Positions 46,201-54,019 of a DNA stretch of 64,000 nt are shown in pieces. The translations under genes and the position numbers were made by a program. Under the pieces are notes generated by a model. That model was not told where the DNA came from, did no database searches, and saw only the letters and a program-made list of their open reading frames with translations. Numbering within the stretch: the first letter of the stretch is position 1; each line of letters opens with the position of its first letter. The stretch is from Gordionus sp. m RMFG-2023 (taxonomy: Eukaryota > Nematomorpha > Gordioida > Chordodea > Parachordodidae): the NCBI RefSeq assembly GCF_954871325.1, contig NC_088777.1, positions 19,383,366 to 19,447,365 on the forward strand, given 5' to 3'.

Positions 46201-47381
46201 TTCGAAAAAAGGTCATTTTTGGCACTTTTGACCATTGATATCTCTGGAACTATGAGTACTAGGAAACTAAAATCTTGGATTCGATGCTTTCAGAATTCTC
46301 TCAGCATACAAAATTTTATCGAAATTAAAAAGGTCGAAGGTCGGGCCGAAAAGTTATCGATTTCGTATGGAATTACCCCACTGGCTTCCTCCAGGCCTAT
46401 TTTTAAAAAAAAATCGGGTTCGGGTTGGGTCGGGTCTAATATTTTTTAAAAAATTTATGGGATCAACATTTATTAATTTTATGTTGAATTTTTTATGTAA
46501 AATGAAAATATTTAATTTTATTTATAGAAAACTATACGCCATATTAGTGTTGTTAAACGGCTCAATTTGAGACGATTTTTAAAACGGCTAACTCAATATT
46601 TTAGCCAGAAAAATATTATGCAGGCCTAAAGATTTTGCTCATAGATGGCATATAGGATTGAACATCTATTGGCGAGCTCTCGACGCATAGGCATTCCTGG
46701 TTATAATGTTGAGTTAGCCGTTTTTAAAAATCGGCTCAAATCGAGTCGTTTAACAACACTACGCCATACCATATATCTTTTATTTTGGGTATTTTAAAAA
46801 AATTTTATTTAAAAAAATTTAATTTCTATATTTAAATAAATTCGGGCCGGTCCTCCAAAACTTTCAAGTTCGGGTCGGGCCGGGAGTTGGTTTATAATGT
46901 TATAGCCCTGACTGACCTATATTCTCATTTACTTTCCAGATTTAATTTATTTATTCAACCCTATTTTACATTTAAATTCCATAATGTTTTTTTCCAATGA
47001 AGTTGAGTTAATTGAAACCTCTAGTAATAATAAAGCGACATATATAAAATAATTCTTGTAAGAAAATATGAATGAAGTAATAAAATATTTAATAAATCAA
47101 TTTCATATTGTATAAATTTAATAGGCTTACTATCCTCTTCAACCAACAACCCAGCTAACCTTTTAAACCATAATAATAACCTCCCTTCTGGCTCCAACGC
47201 CAACAACTCAATGTTTCAACAAATTGGATCAGGAAGTAAAGGTGGTACAGGAGATAATTTTTTACTTTACCCTCCTCCACCCGAGCAGAATAACCAGGCT
47301 CCTCCAACTCCTTCAAATATGGCAGTATGTGGATCTACTATTTTGGATAATGGAGGCAATTTGGGTATAAAATATTTTTAA
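34283..47381 (+). CDS. CSNK1A1: Casein kinase 1 alpha, nine exons
   Basis: Ser/Thr kinase of the CK1 alpha type, known from Wnt/beta-catenin and Hedgehog signalling, acting in cytoplasm and nucleus. Exons: 34283-34399, 34443-34549, 34590-34716, 34761-34859, 34911-35050, 35092-35170, 39889-39963, 41708-42053, 47125-47381; all join in frame to 448 residues. Seen: glycine loop [12 protein letters not shown] (21-32), Lys44, HRDVKPDN (132-139, Asp134), DFG 155-157, the CK1-typical [13 protein letters not shown], and the alpha-type block [20 protein letters not shown] (283-302). After residue 302 comes an Asn/Ser/Gly-rich tail (about 146 residues) longer than in vertebrates. Introns 1-5 are 40-51 bp; introns 6, 7 and 8 are 4.7, 1.7 and 5.1 kb and hold transposons. 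The last exon is assigned by frame and composition. Without splicing of intron 8 the protein would end at 42085 with a short KFVRLLE tail. Confidence 0.9.
34550..34589 (+). other. GC-AG intron, 40 bp
   Basis: The second intron of the kinase gene begins AG|GCAAAT instead of AG|GT and ends TTTTTAG. The split Arg codon before WFGDE is only restored with this GC donor. GC-AG introns are a known minor class, normally with a strong AG|GCAAGT-like match, as here. Confidence 0.75.
35687..37219 (-). mobile_element. hAT element in casein kinase intron 6
   Basis: A 1,533-bp element with exact 8-bp duplications GTATTTTC (35679-35686 and 37220-37227) and ends CAGAGTTGTTAAA...TTTAACAACTCTG. Both subterminal regions contain many ATCTAGATACAGATAC repeats, probably transposase-binding sites. 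On the minus strand near 36085-36000 the peptide [20 protein letters not shown] is the hAT dimerisation signature. The remaining transposase is fragmentary, so this is an internally deleted, decayed copy with well-preserved ends. Confidence 0.9.
37228..39888. other. Rest of casein kinase intron 6
   Basis: Intronic DNA without a recognised gene. Near 38885-39560 there are words resembling the GC-rich MITE family of 45351 (TAGTGATCTGCATCATGCCC, GGGTTCGGGTAAT), so an old diverged copy may lie here. The open stretch 37606-37806 has no recognisable relatives. Confidence 0.4.
39964..41707. other. Casein kinase intron 7
   Basis: Intron of 1.74 kb. Two similar element ends, ATTGATACACCTCTA (near 40347) and ATTGATGTACCTCTA (near 41342), point to degraded hAT-type insertions, but their other ends were not found. 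A CGAGCGTGAG-type patch near 41535-41605 resembles the ends of the 49267-51214 element. Confidence 0.4.
42928..45128 (-). pseudogene. Sola-like DDE transposase, several open pieces
   Basis: Minus-strand pieces in order: 45128-44940 (a Cys-containing N-terminus, NICDKCRRR), 44739-44539, 44534-44304 ([17 protein letters not shown] and [15 protein letters not shown]), 44254-44072 (several Cys, [11 protein letters not shown]), then a long open block 43968-42928 of 346 codons. The last block holds the likely catalytic Asp motifs [21 protein letters not shown] and [11 protein letters not shown]. Between pieces the frame changes or stops occur. Some joins could be introns, since the coding quality is good and the long block is uninterrupted. 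I cannot decide between an intron-bearing gene and a lightly damaged one. A DNA-cutting role is inferred from the three Asp motifs. Confidence 0.65.
45351..45766. mobile_element. GC-rich hAT MITE inside the Sola-like element
   Basis: A 416-bp element with exact 8-bp duplications ATAATAAG (45343-45350 and 45767-45774) and ends TAGTGATCTGCA...TGCAGATCTCTA. Inner GGCCCGACCCG/CGGGTCGGGCC words give it a GC content far above its surroundings. It is non-coding and belongs to the same family as the split element at 42109/46383. Confidence 0.9.
46545..46761. mobile_element. AGTGTTGTTAA-family MITE
   Basis: A 217-bp element with near-identical 8-bp flanks CGCCATAT (46537-46544) and CGCCATAC (46762-46769). 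The inverted ends are TAGTGTTGTTAAACGGCTCA and TAGTGTTGTTAAACGACTCG (minus strand), with a second inverted pair inside (GGCTAACTCAATATTTT / ATAATGTTGAGTTAGCC). It is the best-kept copy of a family seen also at 4388-4539, 4900-5130, 24940-25110 and 33600-33660. Confidence 0.85.
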
Positions 47382-48929
47382 AGATTTGGGGAATTTTAAG
47401 GTCTCACCGGAATTAAAATAGAAAAATTGGCTTATTTGCAAATATTTAAAAGGTAATACTGAAAGAAAATTTACTTTGTTGGATGGTAGAGAAATAAAAT
47501 TTTAAGGTTTGCCCTCAAATGGTTATAATATCTCATAAACTAATTCTAACCAACATATGAACTTAGAACATCCTATACAGATAGGAAATTTTTGAGTAAT
47601 TTGTGTCACTTATTTAGTGTTCTTTAAACTTAAATATACTAATTAACTTTGTAAAATCGATAGACAAAAATTGATAACTGTCAGATAAAGGAGGTTTCAA
47701 TGCTTATTTATTCTTTTCTTCTGTCAATGCCATCTTCGACTTACTTTCTCAAATCTCACCATTTCGTTTCAATATCCCTTTTTACATTAGACTCCATCAT
47801 AAAACCTGTCTAGACGCCTCGTCTCATATACCTCTAAATTGTGCTGAACAAAGTTTGAATTAAGTTCTAAATAATATTTTATTATGCTAAAAAATGTTTG
47901 AATGGAGCAGTTTAACTCGAAAGAAGAGCAAATGCCATCTTAAATTTGTTACTATGGTCAGACATTTAATATAAATATGGCTACCATATCTCCTTCTCCA
48001 TATATAAGAATTTTCTAGTTTTTAATATCATCTAAAAGTCGTTTTGCATACTTTCTCGGTGGCTTGATTATGGCAAAAGAAATCAAAGTCTATTATCAAA
48101 TCAAAAAAGACTAGTAATTTGTTTTATTTAAAATAAATCGTTATTTAAATAATAATTTATAATCCTATTTTGCAGGTCCCAACTATTGAAAAAAATTGTA
48201 ACTAAATTTCACTTTTAACTCCCCCAAAGCTTCTCGCAACGAAATGAACATTTACTACCTTTTAATGACATTATATTATGATATTTTATTTAACTTAAGA
48301 ATTTCAAGAATTATATATGTAATATTTTTTTATTGGAACAAAAAAACGAACATAATCTAATAATTATATTTTGTATTTATTATTTACCGAATCCTGTTTT
48401 TTTAATGATATAATAAAAATGTTTGTATAATTTTTTTAAGATGTGCCATATTATCCTGTAATTAGTGACAGTGCGGGGGGGGGCAACTGTCTAAAATCTC
48501 TATAAGGATAGAAAATGATATACTATTTTCGATATTAAAGAGGCAAATTTTTTTTATAGTTTTGAGATATGAAATTTTTGATTTTAATTTTAAATATGTA
48601 GCTGGTTATTTTAATCATATATTAATGCAAATCTTAATTTATTGAATTCTCCTAAATGTTTATGATATAAAGAATTGTTTTAAAAGGTTTTACCTTAACT
48701 TGTAGATTTATCTATTTTTTATTCCACACATGTTTTTCCCCTTTTTAGTGCTCTCTTAGGTGAATTCTATAAATATTATTTTATTACAACAATTATTGTT
48801 CAATACTCTTATAAACGGTGACAAAAGAGGCTATTCTGATATTTTATTATTTTACAAATTCAAAAATTGGTAACTAAAAAATTTATTATTACATATTTAA
48901 CAGCAAGGTAATTTTTTTATTTAACCTCA
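47382..48929. other. Downstream of casein kinase 1; no gene recognised
   Basis: Probable 3' untranslated region and intergenic DNA. AATAAA occurs near 47491, about 110 bp after the stop, and could serve for polyadenylation. A G-run lies at about 48475-48483. No other feature is seen. Confidence 0.4.
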
Positions 48930-51270
48930 AAAGTTAAAAAAGAATTTAAGAAAAAAATAGAAATTGGGAATTCAATGGTATAATAAATTTTTAATGATTT
49001 ATCTAACTTGTTAAAGTCCACTAAAGAAGCTATTTTAGAAGAAAATATATTATCGAATGATAATAATCATGATATTGATAAAAAAAAATGAAATTAATTA
49101 AATAATATTTTTTAAATAAAGTATATTACTTTAAGAGTAATGAAACCAAACTGATTAAATCTCGACTTCAAGGCACTATGAAAAACATTTTTCTAAATTA
49201 TTTGAGAATTCTCTCAATTGAAGTAACATTATTTACAGAATTAGATATTGATCATGTTATAAGTATTAGAGGTGGGCGCGGGCCTAATTTTTCATTCACG
49301 GCCCGCCCGCTCACGGTGGCAATAATATCACGCCCATTCACGCTCATCACTAAAAAATTTTCGACCCGACCCGCCCGCTCACGACAAGCAATATTTTGAT
49401 TCACGCCAGAAAATTCACGGTGTTCTTAAATTTTTCAAAACTATTGCTATAATTTTACACTTTTTTGAATTCATTCTATTTATTTCTCTAATTTCATAAT
49501 CCATATTAATAACAAAAAATAAATACAATCTATAAATCGAAATTTATTTAGAAAAAAAAGAATGTCCATCTTTTTTTTATTTCAATTGTGTACGCCTTTC
49601 CTCTAATAAGAGATTGGCTACAGAAAATAATCTTTCACTAGAAGCCTAACTTGTCGGGGTTGACAAAATTACTCGCTAATTTTCTCAAAAAAGGAAATGA
49701 ATATTCCTGCTTCCAAAACTTTAAAATATTGTCTTGTTATTTATCTTATATGAATCTTTTAAGTTCATCCTCACAGCTTCCATCGGCGATATTGATGCTT
49801 CATCAGAATTATCTAGAAATTCTCTAAGTTTTTTATTTAGAATATACGGTCTTTTATGAGCGTAGGATGAATTAGGAAAGTGATAGTTAGTATTGATCAT
49901 TTAGAATATACGGTTTTTCGTGAGTTTAGGATAAGTTAGGAAAGTTATAAATGATAGTTGGCATTGACTTATGCATATCATCTAATTTTATATCATTTAG
50001 CATTTTTAAGATTGTTTTATATATATCGTTTTCTTCTTTTATTAAAAACTTAAGTCTTTTGAAATTCGGATCTAGAATTAAGCCTACCTTATGTAGTGGC
50101 TGCATAATAATCTTTTAAAAGAAATCTTGTTCTGTATTTTAAGGTTTTGATTATTATTGTAGCACGTTGAGAAGGTTAACAAAATTTTATTAATTTTTGT
50201 TTCCATAGACAAATTTCATTTACTGTGGGACGGGAATCTGCTCTCAGATTATCCGAGCATTCTTCTCGTTATTCTCGCTATTACATCTTGTTTAAGGGTG
50301 TGGCAGTTTGCTATTAGCTGTAGATTGTTCGAAATATTGTAATATTTTTTTACACCATTTATATTTAAGGATATTTCAGTTAAACAATTGTCAAAAATAT
50401 AATGCAAAATATTATTAAGTATAAGACATATACATGCTAGCGTTTCATCATCTTTGAATGCACTTATAAGATTTGCTCATCACTCACAACTATACATTTA
50501 TTTAAGTAATTTTATACTTCTGTATATTCTCCTAAAATTGAATTGATTACACTTATAATTTTGACGTTTTCTTCATCCATTGCCTTGGCCAAAACAAATG
50601 TTTTTAATTAAAATTCTGATAATAAGTCCTAAAATGGTTAAAAAACTTAGATTTTTATAGTCCATCAGTGATTATCGACAAGTAATTATTATTGATCATG
50701 CTTTTAATCTTAATTTTATTTCATGGTATATTTTTGGACCTATAGTATTCATGAGATTTTTATAGTTCACAACTTTTTTATTTTGTTATCCATATGTAAC
50801 ACCAACATTTATCTCTTGGCCTAGCATTAAAATCCTTCACTTTCTGTTGCATGATCTTTACAAATAAAATATAACTGACTTTTCTGTAAAAAGTTTAAGC
50901 AAAATTTAGCATAAAACACCTAAACATAAAAAGAAAATAGAACTAACGAAATGATACCGGATGTTGTTTATAAAATGCGGAAGATTTTTAGTTTATAAAT
51001 TATTCTTTTTTTAAAAAGAACTAAATTAAATAAGAAAATATATAATATAATTATAAAATTGCAAATTTATATTTATAAAAAACAATTTTAAAATTTCCAT
51101 GATTCACCGGAAATTTATGTTCACGCCCGGGGAAAATTTTGGGAAGGCCCGCCTTGGAATTTAAAATTTATTCACACTCACGCCGCGTAATTTCACGGCC
51201 CGCGCCCACCTCTAATAAGTATGTTTGCAATTTCTTCCATTAATTTATCAAAATGATTAATTTATTATAT
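48930..51270 (+). pseudogene. DUF4371-type hAT transposase end, split by another hAT
   Basis: Around 49135-49260 the plus strand encodes the C-terminal hAT signature (ETKLIKSRLQGTM, then LNYLRILSIEVTLFTELDID) and continues after the inserted element at 51215 with MFAISSINLSK. The normal family ending has this order, so the 49267 element landed in the last part of an older transposase gene. Upstream sequence back to about 48930 is decayed. The similarity to 28180-31080 suggests the same family. Confidence 0.6.
49267..51214 (-). mobile_element. hAT element with GGGCGCGGGCC ends
   Basis: A 1,948-bp element with exact 8-bp duplications ATAAGTAT (49259-49266 and 51215-51222) and perfect 18-bp inverted ends TAGAGGTGGGCGCGGGCC. 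Subterminal CCCGCCCGCTCACG-like words recur on both sides. On the minus strand near 49650-49590 the peptide ASSERLFSVANLLLEERR is the hAT dimerisation signature. Remaining transposase sequence runs toward 50900 with many breaks. The termini look young relative to the coding region, which suggests movement by a helper transposase. Confidence 0.9.
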
Positions 51271-52497
51271 TTGTTAAAGAAAATTTTAATTTACTTTAAA
51301 AATATTTATAGATATACTATTTTAAGGTTACCTCAAACTCAAAAAAATAATAATGGTGTATGCATTTTACATTGTTTGTACAATGGCAAGGTAAGGCTAA
51401 AATTTGCATATTCCATGAGGATATGTGGCTTCATAGGCTATGAGGGGTTTAGGAGTTACTGATCTGTCGAATCCTATGAAGAGTTATCAATTTGATTTCA
51501 CTAGAGTTTTTTTCAGCAAAAAAAATCGGCTCTCAAAATTCCGTATTTTCTTGGGGCCTCGTGGGCCCTTTGCCCACTTGTCTTTATGGGCATCCCGCTC
51601 CTGTTACATGACCCTTTAGCAACACAAGTGATTATAATAATTTAATAATTGTATTTGTTCTCTTTTTGTAACGCTCAATGAAATAAATTAAAATTCTTCC
51701 ATTTTACATTTTATTCAAGTAGGTCATTACATATTTTTTTGGATATAGTTAAAAATTGCAAATAAATAAAATTATATATAAATAAATTTAAGATACTTTG
51801 TAATTTATTTCATGATACAGTATTAATATCTTCAGAAGATGCATCGATAAAAAGATGTAAAATATCGGAATCTATTACAAACGGTTCTTTATTCTATTTT
51901 TATTTAAATATTAAAATCATTTATTAAAACTATTATATATAATGTCTATAAAAATGTTAAAAAAATATTTAAGAAAAACATAATTGAGTTCCTAAAAAGG
52001 AATAATAGTTAATTTGAAAATATTTGTATGTAGGTCCATTGGTTCAGGTTTCTGATTTGATTCTGTGAGTTAAGTTTATTAAAAAAGCTAAAAATGAAAG
52101 GAGCGAATCCGTTGGTAGACCTTGCTATTGGTGAGAATATAAATTACTTAAGCTTTTGTATTTTTTTATTCTCTGTCTGAGTAAGCAGTTTGCTATTAAT
52201 ATTAGTGGGAAAGGATGAGACATGTATTATCCCAAATAAGGGATTTAACTAGGGGATAGTTGTCAGGCTATTGGGTTGAGAGGTTACAACGTTCTAGAAT
52301 ATTCGGTATACGAGGCTTTTTTAATAGGAGGTTTAATAATTTGTTTATTAATATTGTTCCTCTTTAGGAGCTCAATTATGTTTTTCTTAAAATTAAATTT
52401 TTTTTAAACATTCTTTATTCTATTGTAACCAATAATAAATGACCATCATATTTTATTAAAATTTTACTTAATTTATTGTATAAATGTAAAAACCTAA
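51271..52497. other. Intergenic DNA, no gene recognised
   Basis: AT-rich sequence. A purine-rich patch at 52025-52320 contains no open frame. The small frame at 51253-51462 has no recognisable relatives. Confidence 0.4.
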
Positions 52498-53236
52498 CTA
52501 AACCACTGTTTCTTTGTGGGTTTTGTCTTCATTATTGTCTTTCGAAATTAAAATTCGGCATTTCTTCTTTTTTGTTAACATATGATGAATATTATCCTTG
52601 GTCAGGAAACTTTGGTAAATGATACCAGGGTATTGGGGTGTATATTTATTATGTGGTTCATTCAAGCCTACCGCAAAAAGGCAGTTGGAAACCGAGTAAA
52701 ATTTAGATATCATGGTGGGTTCATTTTTTAGATCTTTTCTCCCAAATTTTCTATTTAAAAGGTAATGATGATCTTCACTAAATTTTTCGAAAATTTTGTT
52801 TTTAAAAATATCACTTTTATTGTCTAACAGTTCCACGTTGTCTACATCCTTTACTTCTACTTCCTTTTTTGTTTGATTTTGAATGATATTTTTATTAACA
52901 TTGATATGCATGTTATTATGTTTTAGATTTATATTTCTTTGATATTTACATATACATGTATGATTTGGTTTAGAACAACTTTCTATATTCAATTTTAAGC
53001 TTTTATCATAGAGACTAATTGCATTGTTAGGTATATCTTTAGTTAACTTTAATTTCTCTGCAGCTAAAAGTTTTCTCACATCGGGCATAAATCTCAGCAC
53101 GAATTCCTCGGGGTCACACGCTGGAGATGCTTCATGTTTTATAGACTCCTTTTTATTATGATAGTGTCGTAGAGAGAAATTATTGTTTAAGCGTCTGTAT
53201 TCACCTTGATAAAACAATAAACATATTGATAGCATC
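52498..53236 (-). CDS. Unrecognised protein or terminal exon
   Basis: A 245-codon open frame from the first ATG at 53236 (MLSICLLFYQGEYRRL) to a stop at 52498. I recognise no domain. It is Lys/Asn-rich, with a DPEEFVLRFMPDVRKLLAAE stretch near residues 40-60, a Cys-containing SKPNHTCICKY stretch near residue 93 and a Lys-rich end. There is no signal peptide or membrane segment beyond the weakly hydrophobic first ten residues. It lies 0.8 kb downstream of, and on the same strand as, the SLC6 gene. It could be a separate single-exon gene, or a last exon entered at the TATCAAG acceptor near 53213. Its length in such AT-rich DNA makes a coding role likely, but that is not proven. Confidence 0.5.
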
Positions 53237-53740
53237 TTTTCTACCTCCAAATTTCAAATTCTGAGATAATATTAGTTAAATTAAACATGAAAAATAAAAA
53301 AATAGTTGAACCATTTTTACTAAATAAAGTTCCTATGCAATCTTGAAAGATTCATGAAAAAATTAAAAATGGAGTTTGGAGCTTACAGTCTATTGAGGAT
53401 GTATTTAAAATGAGAATAAATTCATTTTCGCATAAATTTTATAGGGTCCAAAAGAGATAAAAGAATATTGATAAGAAGATTTAAAACATAATGAATTATG
53501 ATAAAAAAAACTAATCAACTTCTCTTATGATTTTGTTGGGGTACTAACTCCTTTGTTAAAGGTACAGAAGGCTCTTGAAAAAATAGGTTAAACATCAAGG
53601 GTCTTAGTGTTTTTGGTTCTTTAATTTCGCAATGTCTTGAAATGGAGATTGCCTCCACACTCATTACGGAATCGAACGTATTTTTGTATCTCTGATTTAT
53701 TTAACAAGAATTATCACATGGATTTTTTTTTAAACATGAC

Positions 53741-53998
53741 TCATATTTTATATATGTTGTTAAATAATACATTCTTCATAATAAATTTTTTTTTATAAAT
53801 ATTATTTCCCTCAGCCTTGCTCAGGGGAAATTTAAGATCAGACAATAGGCCGAGCAAGGGGCTTATAATATGTTTTTTGTTCTGACTGACCAATTTAAAT
53901 TCTATAACAGATGGAAGTTGAGTTTCCAGCCTATAGTATAATTCACGAATAAAATGTAAATCATGGCGGAAACTAATGTTTTTTTTAATATTATACAA
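53741..53998 (-). CDS. Possible C-terminal tail exon of the SLC6 gene
   Basis: An open stretch whose 5' edge sits at an AAG acceptor 27 bases after the donor that ends the last membrane exon of the SLC6 gene; the frames would match. A 27-bp intron would be extraordinarily short. The alternative is that the transporter simply ends two codons later at the TAG at 54020-54022. There is no homology to decide. The peptide (RHDLHFIRELYYRLETQLPS) is unremarkable. Confidence 0.3.
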   Translation of the reverse strand: MYNIKKNISFRHDLHFIRELYYRLETQLPSVIEFKLVSQNKKHIISPLLGLLSDLKFPLSKAEGNNIYKKKFIMKNVLFNNIYKI

Positions 53999-54019
53999 CT
54001 TATATTAAATTAAAAAATT

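Larger units (their letters stand above)
42134..46378 (-). mobile_element. Sola-like DNA transposon in casein kinase intron 8
   Basis: A 4,245-bp element with exact 4-bp duplications CACT (42130-42133 and 46379-46382) and long inverted repeats of about 400-450 bp starting GGGTAATTCCATACGAAATC. The left arm has an extra local tandem duplication (36-bp unit, about 42487-42558). Four-base duplications and G-rich termini fit the Sola superfamily, and the transposase lies on the minus strand. Assignment to Sola rests on these features and remembered protein similarity. A MITE (45351-45766) has inserted between the transposase and the right arm. Confidence 0.7.
42109..46910. mobile_element. GC-rich hAT MITE split by later insertions
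   Basis: TAGAGATCTG at 42109 followed by 42119-42133 and then 46383-46460 (GGCTTC..., TCGGGTTCGGG, TCTAATATTTT) aligns with the right end of the MITE at 45351-45766 read on the minus strand. The Sola-like element therefore inserted 20-odd bases inside this older MITE. GC-rich sequence of the same kind resumes at about 46840-46890. The far end is uncertain, because the terminal TGCAGATCTCTA motif is not found and no target duplication is visible. Confidence 0.5.

Noticed and set aside
46219-46449. Plus-strand open frame of 76 codons (and 46367-46570)
   Set aside because: Lies in the right inverted repeat of the Sola-like element and in the adjoining MITE.
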